From NCBI GenBank assembly GCA_016713735.1, contig JADJOP010000003.1, positions 124,001 through 188,000 on the forward strand: a stretch of 64,000 nucleotides of DNA. The letters are read 5' to 3'. Each line of letters opens with the position of its first letter. The stretch's first letter is position 1. Both the position numbers and the translations under genes were made by a program. Origin of the DNA: Bryobacterales bacterium. GTDB taxonomy: Bacteria; Acidobacteriota; Terriglobia; Bryobacterales; Bryobacteraceae. Positions 8,403-18,500 of the stretch are shown here, in pieces. The notes under the pieces are model-generated. The model saw nothing but the letters and a program-made list of their open reading frames with translations, made no database searches and was not told the DNA's origin.

Positions 8403-10619
8403 TTAGGCCTTGCCCTGCGCCGTGTAGTACTTGCTGTAGTGGCCGTAGTAGTAGTAGCTGGAGCTGATCTCCTGGTGCACCTCGTTGAGGACGATGCCGA
8501 GGACATTGGCCCGCAGCCGGCGCAGCGTGTTGAGCACGCTCGACACCGCCTTACGGTCGGTTTGGCCGGCCCGTGTGACGACGATGACGCCATCGACGAT
8601 GGAGGCCATTTGCAGCGGTTCGGCGAAGCCCAGCAGCGGCGGGGCGTCGAGGATGATCAGGTCATAGATCTCGGAGGCTTCGGCGAGAAGCTCCTCCAAC
8701 CCGCGGCCAATCAGGTCGGACGCTTTGCGCGAGGGCGGACCGGCGGGCAGCACATGCAGCCCAGGCAGCTCCTCGGGCGACACGAGCAGTCCCTTCCAGT
8801 CCTCCTCGGTGGTGAGGACATTGCTCAACCCCTTGCCGGCAGGCAGGTTGAAGCGCTTGTGGACGCTCGGCTTGCGCAGATCGCCGTCGATGAGCAGCGT
8901 TTTGTGGCCCTGCTGGGCGTGGGCGATGGCGAGGTGGACGCCCATGGTCGACTTGCCTTCGCTCGGCGAGGCGCTGGTGATGAGCAGCGAGCGCAGCCGG
9001 CGGTCGACGTCGGAGAGAAGGATGGAGTTGCGCAGCGTGCGCACGGCCTCATCAAAGCCCGACACCAGGCCTTCGGGTTGTTGCGAGGCGCGCACCAGCG
9101 CCGTCGATTCGCCGCCGCCGAGGGCCGGACCGAGCCGCCCGCGCCAGTTCTTCACCGAGGGCAGGCTGCCGATCACCTCCGTGTTCAGGGTCCGCGACAC
9201 CTGCTCGGGGTCGCGCACGGTGTTGTCGAGCAGGTCGCTCACCAGGGCCGCGGCGAAGGCGAAGACGGTGGAGAGCAGCAGCGCCAGGGCGAGGTTCAAC
9301 TTCACATTGGGGAAGACGGGCAGAAAGCCCGGCCGGGCCGGATCGGCGAGCCGCACCGAGGAGTTCTGGAAGCCGGCGTTGATGCCTGCCTCCTTGATCT
9401 TGCGCACCAGCTCCTCGTACAGATTCTTGTCGGCGTCGGCTTCCCGCTTCAGCGCCTGGTATTCAAAGGAGCGGGCATTCAGGCGGTCCAGTTCGGTCTT
9501 GGTGGTGGCGACCTCTTTCTGCAGCATCGCCTCGCGGCTCTGCGCCTGGCGCAGCTCAATCTCGACGCGCGCCAGGATGTTCTTGCGCGTGTACTCAAGC
9601 GCCCTCTGGATTTCGGTGACCTTGGCCTGCGACTTGCGGTACTCCGGATGGTTGGCGCCGTAGTGGGCCTTCACCTGGACGAAATCCTCCTGGGCTTCGT
9701 TGAGCCGTTCGGTGAGCCGGCGCAGATCCTCGCCCTGGGCCGAGGTTTGCAGGGCCTCAATGGCCCCGCCCCGGACCGAGCCGAACATGGCGTCGCGGCG
9801 CACACGGTCGGCCTGGGCGTTGGTGAACTCGGTGTTCAACTGCAGCAGGCGGGCCGAGAGGATGCTCGTCTTCTCCTCCGGGTTGATCACGTTCAGCTCG
9901 CGCTCAAAGCGCGACAGGGCCATCGAGGAGCGCTCCATCTTGGCCCGCAGCTCGTCGAGCTGCTTTTCCATAAATGTCGACAGGCTGGCCGAGGAACGGA
10001 TGCGGATGTTGTAGGTGTGCTCCAGATACGACTGGCTGATGGCGTTGGCCACGTCGGCGGCCAGTTGCGGATCCGAGGAGCGGTAGCTGACCAGCAGCAG
10101 ATAGGTGCTCGGCGGGCGGGTCACTTTGAGGTTGCGCAACAGCACCGGGGCCTCGCCGGCGCGCTGCCGGGCCTCGGCCGCCGTGTGGTCGCCGGCCGTG
10201 CTTTCCTGCTGCAACAGGCCATACTTCATGGCCACCGGCCGCAGCACCGAATCGGCCTGCAGCAGCCGCACCTGGGTTGCCAGAAACTGGTCCGAGTCGT
10301 TGAGCGTGCTGCGCACCGCCTCCTGGCCGATGACACCCTGCGGCGTCTGGCGGTCGACGTCGATGGTGGCCGTCGATTCGTAGATGGGCGTGATGCGCAG
10401 CGAGATGGCCAGGGTCGCGATCGAGCAGATGAGCACAAAGGCGAGCATCTTCCAGCGGTGGCGCTTGAAGACCCACAGGTAGTGCGACAGGGGCATCGAG
10501 CTGCCGTCCGGGTCAGCGTCGAGCGGCGGCATGCCGCCTCCGGAGGCCGGCAGCAGATAGGCGGGCAGGCGCCCGTTTTCGGGAATCATGAGGCTGTTTT
10601 GGTTGCGTTCATCGGACAT
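8403..10619 (-). CDS. Wzz/BY-kinase: polysaccharide co-polymerase fused to tyrosine autokinase
   Basis: A 738-residue inner-membrane protein that controls chain length and export of the polysaccharide. A Wzz domain begins at the first membrane helix (about residues 57-78). A long coiled-coil periplasmic region follows, and a second helix (about 440-462) leads to a cytoplasmic bacterial tyrosine kinase. Walker A SEGKST is near residue 552, Walker A' LLIDGDLRKP follows, and Walker B LIILDAPPLLG is near 656. The C-terminus ends in a Tyr cluster (SSYYYYGHYSKYY), the usual autophosphorylation site. It is followed downstream by glycan-assembly genes and preceded by the Wza-like gene, its expected export partner. 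Confidence 0.95.
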   Translation of the reverse strand: MSDERNQNSLMIPENGRLPAYLLPASGGGMPPLDADPDGSSMPLSHYLWVFKRHRWKMLAFVLICSIATLAISLRITPIYESTATIDVDRQTPQGVIGQEAVRSTLNDSDQFLATQVRLLQADSVLRPVAMKYGLLQQESTAGDHTAAEARQRAGEAPVLLRNLKVTRPPSTYLLLVSYRSSDPQLAADVANAISQSYLEHTYNIRIRSSASLSTFMEKQLDELRAKMERSSMALSRFERELNVINPEEKTSILSARLLQLNTEFTNAQADRVRRDAMFGSVRGGAIEALQTSAQGEDLRRLTERLNEAQEDFVQVKAHYGANHPEYRKSQAKVTEIQRALEYTRKNILARVEIELRQAQSREAMLQKEVATTKTELDRLNARSFEYQALKREADADKNLYEELVRKIKEAGINAGFQNSSVRLADPARPGFLPVFPNVKLNLALALLLSTVFAFAAALVSDLLDNTVRDPEQVSRTLNTEVIGSLPSVKNWRGRLGPALGGGESTALVRASQQPEGLVSGFDEAVRTLRNSILLSDVDRRLRSLLITSASPSEGKSTMGVHLAIAHAQQGHKTLLIDGDLRKPSVHKRFNLPAGKGLSNVLTTEEDWKGLLVSPEELPGLHVLPAGPPSRKASDLIGRGLEELLAEASEIYDLIILDAPPLLGFAEPLQMASIVDGVIVVTRAGQTDRKAVSSVLNTLRRLRANVLGIVLNEVHQEISSSYYYYGHYSKYYTAQGKA

Positions 10620-10661
10620 GTCAGTTCTCCGTTTGGCTCCGCGGCGCAGACTGCGCGCGCG

Positions 10662-11615
10662 TTAGCGCGCGACTCCCCAGATGAGAACGCCCGAGGCGGT
10701 GGCCGAGCCAAAGCCGATGATGCGCTCGAGCGCGGTCATGCCAATCCGCTTGCCGCGGTTGTCCGGGATATACAGAATGTCGTTGGCCAGCAGCGGCACG
10801 TCGGGCGACTTGCGCTGCATGATCTGGCTCAGGTGCAAGGGGATCTCGTTCTTGGTTCCGCTCGAAGCCTCGCGCCGGAAGATGTAGGCGTCCTTGGAGG
10901 CATACGGGGCCAGGCCTTCGGACAAGGCCAGCATCTTGAGCACGGTGGTGTCGCCGGTATCGCCGGCCGTGTAGGCGCCGGGCTTCTTGACGTTGCCGAC
11001 GACAAAGATCTTGCCCGCCTCGGGGACGCGGATCTCCTCGCCGCCGTGAAGGGCGATGTTGAACTCCGGGTCGGCGGCGTCGATCAACGCCTTGACAGGA
11101 ATGCGCTGCACCAGCGAGATGTCGGCCCCGGCGTCGCCCTGCTGGCGCCGCGTGACCAGAATCTCCGCGCCGGCATCGGGCGAGAGCCCCTCGGCGCGGG
11201 CGATGGCATCGAGCAGCGACACCGCGCCGATGGCCTGAAAGGTGGCCGGTTTGCGCACCGCCCCCATGACGCTGATGGGGCGGCTGAAGTATTCGACAAT
11301 CGTCACCGTGACCACGGGGTCAACGAGGATCTGGCCGTCGCGGAGGGCCTGGCCGATGCGCACCTCCAGTTCCATGGGCAGCTTGCCGGCGGCCTGGATC
11401 TGCTCCTTGATCATCGGCAAACTCAACTGCCCGGTGGCGCTGACCCGCACGCTGCGCGTCAACTCCGGCGCGCCATACACGGTGATCGACAGCAGGTCGT
11501 TGGCGCCGATCTTCTGCGCCGGCAGATTGCCGGAAACCGGCGAAGGTGATCCGCTTTGCCCAAGCAAAGCGCCCACAGACACCAAGAGCATCGTGAACAC
11601 ACGGTTCATTCGCAT
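10662..11615 (-). CDS. Polysaccharide export protein (Wza-like, SLBB domains)
   Basis: A 317-residue exported protein. The signal peptide MNRVFTMLLVSVGALLGQ has no lipobox Cys. The polysaccharide-export domain follows (GANDLLSITVYGAPEL), then two SLBB-like beta-grasp repeats (one around ISVMGAVRKPATFQ, one around IFVVGNVKKPGAY). It would form the periplasmic/outer-membrane exit pore working with the BY-kinase encoded 42 nt downstream. The ATG at 11615 has AGGAG seven nt upstream; an in-frame TTG six bases earlier is a weaker start. Confidence 0.92.
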   Translation of the reverse strand: MRMNRVFTMLLVSVGALLGQSGSPSPVSGNLPAQKIGANDLLSITVYGAPELTRSVRVSATGQLSLPMIKEQIQAAGKLPMELEVRIGQALRDGQILVDPVVTVTIVEYFSRPISVMGAVRKPATFQAIGAVSLLDAIARAEGLSPDAGAEILVTRRQQGDAGADISLVQRIPVKALIDAADPEFNIALHGGEEIRVPEAGKIFVVGNVKKPGAYTAGDTGDTTVLKMLALSEGLAPYASKDAYIFRREASSGTKNEIPLHLSQIMQRKSPDVPLLANDILYIPDNRGKRIGMTALERIIGFGSATASGVLIWGVAR

Positions 11616-11647
11616 TTCCAAACTCCTGTTCTGGCGGGGCGAAAAAG

Positions 11648-11983
11648 CTAGGCGTGGGGGCTGTCGGAGGAAACCAGTTGAGCCACGGGCTCAGCCATCT
11701 CCTGGCGCAGGACCGGCTGCGAGGTGCCGGTGGCTTCCAGCAGGTGCAACAGTTGGCCGACACGCGTTTCCAGCTCGTTCACCTTGGTGTCCAGCGACAC
11801 AATGCGGTGGCTGGCCGCCACCTCCTGCCGCGGGTCCTGCTCCAGCCGCGAAAGCACCGAGCTGCGCGCAAAGTCGGAAATGCTCCGCGCGCCGAACAAC
11901 GCGCAGCAGTCCCGCAGCTTTTCGAATTCATCCTCACTCAAGCGGAAATTGACTAGTCGATTCCTTGGTCTTAAAACGCTCAT
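11648..11983 (-). CDS. Ribbon-helix-helix-like DNA-binding protein with coiled coil
   Basis: A 111-residue protein and the first gene of the exopolysaccharide operon, 32 nt upstream of the wza-like gene. The N-terminus reads LVNFRLSEDEFEKLRDCC followed by SISDFARSSVL, the strand-helix-helix pattern of MetJ/Arc/CopG proteins. A heptad-like Leu/Val helix (SLDTKVNELETRVGQLLHLL) should dimerise. It is probably an autoregulator of the operon; an AT-rich inverted repeat lies about 118 nt upstream of the start. The fold is inferred from pattern and not from a search. Confidence 0.65.
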   Translation of the reverse strand: MSVLRPRNRLVNFRLSEDEFEKLRDCCALFGARSISDFARSSVLSRLEQDPRQEVAASHRIVSLDTKVNELETRVGQLLHLLEATGTSQPVLRQEMAEPVAQLVSSDSPHA

Positions 11984-12100
11984 GGAAGTCCCGGGGAAGT
12001 GGTTTGTGTCTCCGCGGGACTACCCGCCGCGGTTTGACAAACGCGCTTGAAACGAGCGCGCGCCACACTTAGCTATCGGTCGCTTTCCGGAGAAGAGGAG

Positions 12101-12116
12101 GAAAACAAAAGTTTTC
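12101..12116. promoter_or_regulatory. Inverted repeat upstream of exopolysaccharide operon
   Basis: GAAAAC-AAAA-GTTTTC, a perfect 6-bp inverted repeat with a 4-nt spacer, lies in the 270-bp non-coding region between the RHH gene (start 11983) and the M20 gene (stop 12254). Its size and symmetry fit an operator for an RHH dimer pair, but there is only one copy and no clear promoter beside it. Confidence 0.3.
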
Positions 12117-12253
12117 TTTCTCGTCGTCCTGCCACTTAGTGGAACCCGTGGTTTTTTCTTCTCAAGCCAGTGAAATCCTTGAGGAATCGGCGGAGCTATG
12201 TGGTGCGTTGTGAGCCGTTTGTACACCCCTATCTCGAAGGGGTGGTCAATGGC

Positions 12254-13819
12254 TTACTCCTGCACCGTGGGGTAGGTAATACCTAGCTGCTCTAGGTAGG
12301 TGCTATAGCGCGACGGGTCGTAGCGCAGCTTCTTCAGCTCAGGCGCGGCCCGCTCCATCTTCTCTTTGTTGAAGTGGACGGGCGGTTTGGTGTCGGTGGG
12401 AATCAGCGACTGCCACTTGGTGGAGGCCGTCTGTTTGCGGAAATAGTCCTTGGCGGCGGTGAGCAGTTCGGGTTTGGTGAGCAGGTCGATGACGGTGAGG
12501 GCGTGCGCTTTGGCCCCGGCGGTGGCGCCTTTGTGGGCGATGGGGGTGGCCATGGAGATGCCGCTGGACCAGTGGTGGCCGATCATGCCGGGGATGTTGC
12601 CGGGATAGCGCAGGACGACGGTGGGGACATTCCAGGAGACCTCGGCGATGTCGTCGGAGCCACCGCCGGTGCGCCCCTCGGCGCCGGCGTCGATGAGCTT
12701 GCCGCCGTCGGTGGGCAGGCCGTTGACCTCGGACTTCATCATTTTCTGCGCGGCGCGGGCCAGTTGCTGGTCCTTGTCGCTCCAGGCGGGCATGCCGACT
12801 TTACGGATGTTGGCATAGAGCGCCTCGGCGAGCGGTTTGTTGTAGTGGCCGGGCCAGGCGGCGCCGAGGACGCGCTCGGTCATGGTGGTGTCGGTCATGT
12901 CGGCGGCGGCGCGGGCGATTTTGGCGCCGATGGCGTGGAGTTCGCGGATGCGCTCGTAGTCCCACTCGCGGAAGAAATACCAGACGGTGGCGATGGGGGG
13001 CACGACGTTGGGCTGGTCGCCGCCGTGGACGATGACGTAGTGGGAGCGGTGTTCGGGGCGGAGGTGTTCGCGGCGGAAGTTCCAGCCGGTGTTCATGAGC
13101 TCGACGGCGTCGAGGGCGCTGCGGCCGCGCCAGGGGGAGCCGGCGCCGTGGGCGCTTTGGCCGTGGAAGGTGAACTGGGTGGAGACGAGTCCGGAGCCGC
13201 TGGGGAAGCCATGGGCGGTATTGAAGCCGGTGGAGATGTGGCTGGAGAGCATGACGTCGACATCCTTGAAGAGCCCGGCGTTGACCATGTAGGTGCGCGA
13301 GCCGAGCAGCTCTTCGGCCACGCCGGGGTAGACGCGGAGGGTCCCTTTGAGGTTGTAGCGCTGCATGAGCTGCTTGGCGATGACGGCGGCGGTGACGTTG
13401 ACGGCCTGTCCGGCGTTGTGGCCTTCGCCGTGGCCGGGGCCGTTGGGGATGAGCGGGGCGTGGTAGGCGACGCCGGGTTTCTGCGAGGTTTCCGGCAGGC
13501 CGTCGATGTCGGCCATGAGTCCGATGACGGGGGCGCCGCTGCCCCACTCGGCGACGAAGCAGGTGGGCAAGCCGGCGCAGCCTTTCTGGATGCGGAAGCC
13601 CTCCTTTTCGAGGAGGCCGGTGACGTAGGCGGCGGTCTCAAACTCCTGGTAGCCGAGCTCGGAGAAGCTGAAGATGGAGTCGACCATGATCTGGGTGAAT
13701 TTGGCGCGGCCCTCGGCCATTTCGAGGGCGGCCTGTTTCAGCACGTCGGGGCTGGGAGCCTGTGCCAGGCCGGGCAGCGCCGTGGAGAGGGCAAGGGCGA
13801 GGAGGTGAGCCGCTTTCAT
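12254..13819 (-). CDS. Secreted M20-family amidohydrolase (AbgB-like)
   Basis: A 521-residue M20 metallopeptidase/amidohydrolase with a signal peptide (MKAAHLLALALSTALPGLAQA). Zinc-site motifs are GHGEGHNAGQAV and SSHISTGFNTAHGFP, and YPGVAEELLGS carries the catalytic Glu pair. The dimerisation insert lies around NTGWNFRREHLRPEHRSHYV. The family hydrolyses N-acyl or p-aminobenzoyl-glutamate-type amides; the substrate of this branch is unknown. ATG 13819 was chosen because the longer upstream frame lacks a signal peptide and looks non-coding. It is transcribed toward the exopolysaccharide operon but separated from it by 270 bp. Confidence 0.88.
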   Translation of the reverse strand: MKAAHLLALALSTALPGLAQAPSPDVLKQAALEMAEGRAKFTQIMVDSIFSFSELGYQEFETAAYVTGLLEKEGFRIQKGCAGLPTCFVAEWGSGAPVIGLMADIDGLPETSQKPGVAYHAPLIPNGPGHGEGHNAGQAVNVTAAVIAKQLMQRYNLKGTLRVYPGVAEELLGSRTYMVNAGLFKDVDVMLSSHISTGFNTAHGFPSGSGLVSTQFTFHGQSAHGAGSPWRGRSALDAVELMNTGWNFRREHLRPEHRSHYVIVHGGDQPNVVPPIATVWYFFREWDYERIRELHAIGAKIARAAADMTDTTMTERVLGAAWPGHYNKPLAEALYANIRKVGMPAWSDKDQQLARAAQKMMKSEVNGLPTDGGKLIDAGAEGRTGGGSDDIAEVSWNVPTVVLRYPGNIPGMIGHHWSSGISMATPIAHKGATAGAKAHALTVIDLLTKPELLTAAKDYFRKQTASTKWQSLIPTDTKPPVHFNKEKMERAAPELKKLRYDPSRYSTYLEQLGITYPTVQE

Positions 13820-13919
13820 GCCGAGGGAGGATAGCACAGACGGAGACGGCCCCGGCGCGGTGCCGGTGTGGCGGCTGGCGCGGCGGCCGGCGTGGTAGCC
13901 TTCGGCGGGCGATGGCAGT

Positions 13920-15476
13920 ATGATGCGGCTGATGCGACTCCTGGCTCTCTTTCTCCTGTGCGCTTCGTGGCTGGCCGCGGCAGAGCGGCGCATTCCTCTC
14001 TCTGAACTACGCGACCGGATAGAAGGCGGCTGGGCGGGGCAGATGATCGGCGTCAGCTTTGGCGCGCCGACCGAGTTTCGATCCCTAGGCAAGACGATCG
14101 ACGGCGAGTTGCCCGCGTGGACGCCGGACAAGATCCGCAATTCGCTCAACCAGGACGACCTGTATGTGGACATGACCTTCGCCCAGGTGCTGGATGACAA
14201 GGGGCTGAACGCGACCACCGAGGACTTCGGGCGCATGTTCCGCGACTCGCAATACCAGCTCTGGCATGCCAACCTGGCGGCGCGGCGGAACCTGAAGCGC
14301 GACATCCCGGCGTCGCTGGCCGGCGACCCGCGCTACAACGCTCACTCCGACGATATCGACTTTCAAATCGAGGCCGACTTCATCGGCCTGATGGCGCCGG
14401 GGCTGCCGCGGGCGGCCACCGACATCGCCTGGCGAGCCGGGCGGGTGATGAACTACGGCGACGGCATCTACGGCGGCATCTTTGTCTCCTGCATGTATGG
14501 CGCGGCGTTTGTCGAAAAGGACCCGCACAAGGTTGTGGAGGCGGGCCTGGCCTGCCTGCCCCAGCAGAGCCGTTACGCGAAGATGATCGCCGACACGCTG
14601 GCCTGGCACAAGGCGAACCCGAAGGACTGGCGGGCGGCGTGGAAGCAGCTCGACGCCAAGTGGGACCGCCAGGACCCCTGCCCGGCCGGCGCCGCCGCGG
14701 CCTTCAACATCGACGCTTCGCTCAACGGCGCCTACATCGCGCTGGGGCTGCTCTACGGCGATGCCGATTGGGACAAGACGATCGACATCTCCACGCGGGC
14801 CGGGCAGGACTCGGACTGCAACCCATCGAGCGCGGCCGGGATTCTGGGAGTGATGACCGGTTATCGCGCCATTCCGACGAAATGGAAGGGTGGCATTCCG
14901 GCCATTGAGAACGAGAAGTTTAACTTCACCAACTACACGTTCAAGACGATTGTCGATTCGACGGTGAAGCGCGCCGTGGCGCTGGCCAAGGCCAACGGCG
15001 GGCGGGTGGAAGGCGAGACGCTTGTGCTGCGGACGCAGTCGCCGCGGGAGGCCAAGCTGGAGCAGTTCCACCCCGGGAAGGTCCAGGGGCGCTATGACAC
15101 TGCGGACTCGCGCTGGAAGTTCAGCGGGGCTTGGGAGACCGTGGCCACGAAGCGGCGGGACGGCGACGCCCTCCAAGGCCGCCGCGCCACCACCAAGGGC
15201 GCCGAGACAACGGTGACCTTCACCGGCACGGGAGCCATCCTGGCCGGGACCTACACGAACGCCGGAGGCAAGGCCGACGTCTATCTGGACGGCCAGTTCC
15301 AGCGGACCGTGGACGCCTATCATGAAGGCCGCGGCGACCGGCTCGGCGAGAGCATCTGGCATGTGTTTTCGCTGAAGCCGGGGCAACATACAGTGAGGCT
15401 GGTGGTGCGCGGAGAGCCGTTCCCTGGCTCGTCGGGGAGCGAGGTGATTCTGCGCGACCTGATTGTGTTTGAGTAA
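13920..15476 (+). CDS. Exported ADP-ribosylglycohydrolase-family protein with C-terminal beta-sandwich
   Basis: A 518-residue protein starting with a signal peptide (LMRLLALFLLCASWLAAAE). The ADP-ribosylglycohydrolase (DraG-type) all-helical domain follows: GGWAGQMIGVSFGAPTEF near the start, metal-ligand block HSDDIDFQIEADF and the C-terminal block GQDSDCNPSSAAGILG. From about residue 375 a separate domain with many beta strands (VTFTGTGAILAGTYTNAGG, then DVYLDG) resembles a carbohydrate-binding module. Cytoplasmic relatives release ADP-ribose from proteins. An exported form probably acts on another glycoside in the periplasm or outside. Confidence 0.85.
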   Translation: MMRLMRLLALFLLCASWLAAAERRIPLSELRDRIEGGWAGQMIGVSFGAPTEFRSLGKTIDGELPAWTPDKIRNSLNQDDLYVDMTFAQVLDDKGLNATTEDFGRMFRDSQYQLWHANLAARRNLKRDIPASLAGDPRYNAHSDDIDFQIEADFIGLMAPGLPRAATDIAWRAGRVMNYGDGIYGGIFVSCMYGAAFVEKDPHKVVEAGLACLPQQSRYAKMIADTLAWHKANPKDWRAAWKQLDAKWDRQDPCPAGAAAAFNIDASLNGAYIALGLLYGDADWDKTIDISTRAGQDSDCNPSSAAGILGVMTGYRAIPTKWKGGIPAIENEKFNFTNYTFKTIVDSTVKRAVALAKANGGRVEGETLVLRTQSPREAKLEQFHPGKVQGRYDTADSRWKFSGAWETVATKRRDGDALQGRRATTKGAETTVTFTGTGAILAGTYTNAGGKADVYLDGQFQRTVDAYHEGRGDRLGESIWHVFSLKPGQHTVRLVVRGEPFPGSSGSEVILRDLIVFE

Positions 15477-15595
15477 GCGCCCCGGCGAAGAGGTGCGGCC
15501 GGCGCGGCGCTATTATAGAGAAATCCATCCGCTTAGGTACATGCCCAGTGCCGCATGCACCGAACGCGGTAGTGACGCACTTCAGGGAGGTTCAT

Positions 15596-18500
15596 ATGCC
15601 GCTTCGGCGCATTGCAGTTCTCATTTCCGTATTTCTCTTCGCCTTGGGCGCGCTGTTGGCCCAGACGAGCACGTCGGCCATCTCGGGAACCATCACCGAC
15701 GCCACAGGGGGCGTGGTGCCCTCGGCCAAGGTTTCGGTGACCAACGAAGCCACCGGCGCGATAAACCGCCAGGAGACGACCCCCTCCGGGCTCTTTAGCT
15801 TTGCCTCGCTGCCGGTGGGCGTCTACACGGTGGCGGTGGAACAGGCGGGTTTCAAGACGGCGCGGCGGACGGGGATCACGCTCACGGTGGGCACGCCGGT
15901 GACGGTAGACATCGCCCTGGAGGTGGGCCAGACGAACGAGACCGTTTCGGTGGCCAGCACCTATGAGCAGTTGCAGACTTCCAGCGCCACGCTGGGAAAC
16001 GTCGTCGAGCGCAAGGTGATCGTCGAGCTGCCGCTGAACGGGCGCAATCCGCTGAACCTGATCGTGCTGGAGCCGGGCGTGGTGCAGCGCACGCAGGGCG
16101 GGGCGGGGACGGGGATTCACGTCAACGGCTCGCGCGATTTCGCGTTCAACACGACCATTGACGGCATCGAGGCGAATGAGTCGAGCGTGCCGAACCCGAC
16201 CAACAATGTGTTCCGCCTGAATCCGGACAACGTGCAGGAGTACAAGGTGACGACCTCGAACGCGACACCGGAGGAGGGCCGCAACTCGGGGGCGAGCGTG
16301 TCGATCGCGACGCGTTCGGGCACGAATGAGTTGCACGGCACGCTGTTCCATTTCTTCCGCAACACGGTGCTCAACTCGAACGACTTCTTCTCCAGCGCCA
16401 ACGGCACGCCGAAGCCGGACATCAAGATGAACCAGTTCGGTTTGGAGATGGGCGGGCCGATCCGGCGCAACAAGACCTTCTTCTTTGGCAGCTATCAGCA
16501 GGCCAACGTGAACTTCGCGCAGCCGATTGACCAGGTGTTCGGCGGTCCGCCGATTATGTACACGCCGGAGGCCCTGGGCGGTAAATACCGCTACTTCCGC
16601 GTCAATCCCAACTCGCCGTTCACGCTGAACGGCACGCGCATCACGCAGAACGTGCCGGGGCTGGTGGATCCGAAGACGGGCGCGCTGGCGGCGGGCGTGC
16701 GTACCTGCGGTTCGAACACCGACCTGAACTGCATCGGCACCTACGACATCTACGCCAACGACCCGCGCCGCATCGGGGCCGACCCGAAGGTGATGAGCCT
16801 GTTGCGGCAGTATCCGGCCCCGAACTCCTGGACGGCGGGTGACGGCCTGAACACGGCGACCTATTTGTGGAATCCGCCGGTGCGGCTGCGCGGTCCGAAC
16901 ATCATGGGGCGCGTGGACCACACGATCAACGACAACAACACCGTCTTCTTCCGCTACCTGTTCGGGGACGCCAATACGCTTGGCGGCGACCCGAACAACT
17001 CGCGCCCGCAGGTGTTTCCCAACTTCCCGCCGCTGGGCGAGGTGTACCGCCGTTCGCACAACCTGGCCGCCAGTTGGCGCACCGTGATTTCGCCGCGCAT
17101 CGTGAACGACCTCACGGTGGGGTATTCGCGTTTCTTCTTCCTGTTCACGCAGGGCGAGGCCAACCCGGCGTTTCCGAATATCCCTCCCTATGATTTCGCC
17201 AACATCAGCGACGCCCAGATCAACCGGCCACGCACCAACCGCGCCGTGAACACGCCGCAGATTCTCGACAACCTGAGCATCGTGAAGGGTTCGCATGTCA
17301 TCCGCATGGGCTTCAACTTCCGCTTCTACCAGCACAACGACCAACGCGGCCAGCCGGGCGGGGTGAACGTAACACCGGTGATGAGCTTCAGCCGCACGAC
17401 GCGCCCGCCGGATCTGGACCGCACGCTCGTACCGGGCATCAACGTGAACGACAGCAACCGGCTGCTGCAGGGCATCAACGAACTGCTGGGCATTCCGGCG
17501 CAGTTGCAGCAGGTGTTCCTGGGCGACCTGAAGAGCGATGCCTTCCTGCCCTACCGCACGGGCGATTCGGTGACGCTGTGGGCGCAGGGCCAGCGCATGA
17601 AGCAGTACAACTTCTACCTGCAGGATGAATGGAAGATCCGCCGCAACATGACGATCAACTATGGCGCGCGGTGGGAGATCAACATGGCGCCGACCGAAGC
17701 GGGCGGGCGCGTGTATGTGCCCGACAAGTCGTTCCTCGGCGGCGAGTTGGTGAGCTTCGTGAACAAGGACCGCTGGTATCAGAACAACAACCTCGGGGCT
17801 ATTGGTCCGCGCCTCGGTCTCACTTGGGCGCCGGGCAACGGGCGCACGGTGTTCCGCACCGGCTATGGGATGGCGTTTGATCCGATCGCCTCGTTCCAGG
17901 TGACCGCCGTCGCCGGACGTCCGCCGGGCATCACCACCACCTGCCAGTCGATTCCGGGCGGCTCGACGACGCCAGGGTGCGCGGTGGTCCCCGACCGCCG
18001 CGTGAATGAAGGGTTTCCCGAGGAGTTGACGCCGCCGTCGCGCAAGCCGAGTCAATTCTTGACGCCGCCGCGCCAGCTTACGGGCACGGCGCCGAACGTG
18101 ACTGTTTTCGATCAGAACCTGAAGCTGCCGACTGTGCACCAGTGGAACTTCAACATCCAGCGCGAACTGGCCGGGGGGACGCTGGTGCAGGTGGCCTATG
18201 TCGGCCGCCGCGGCACGCGCCTGTATCGCGCCTACGATCTGAACCAGATCAGCGCGGCGCCGGTTCTGGACGACTTCAAGGCCATGCAGACCAACGTGCG
18301 CGCCGGTTGCGCCGCCGCCGGCACGGGCTGCCCTGCGGGGGTGGCGGGAACACCGATCCGCCTCCTCACTTCGGGTGCGCTCACGGCCGCCTTCCTCAAT
18401 TCAGCCACCACGCGCAACGAACTGAATCAGAACGCGGCGGGCGTCTTTTCCCAGCGCATCGAGCAGACCACGCTCGCCCTTGGGCTGCGTCCGAACCAGC

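Noticed and set aside
8439..11549. 1036-residue plus-strand open frame across the wza/wzc genes
   Set aside because: It is antisense to two clearly recognised genes and is His/Arg/Gly-rich, as expected for a high-GC shadow frame.
12020..12226. Short minus-strand open frame between the RHH and M20 genes
   Set aside because: No Shine-Dalgarno, odd composition, and it spans the inverted repeat that is better read as regulatory DNA.
15533..18139. 868-residue minus-strand open frame inside the TonB receptor
   Set aside because: Antisense shadow of a well-supported receptor gene; composition is Arg/Val/His-rich without domains.
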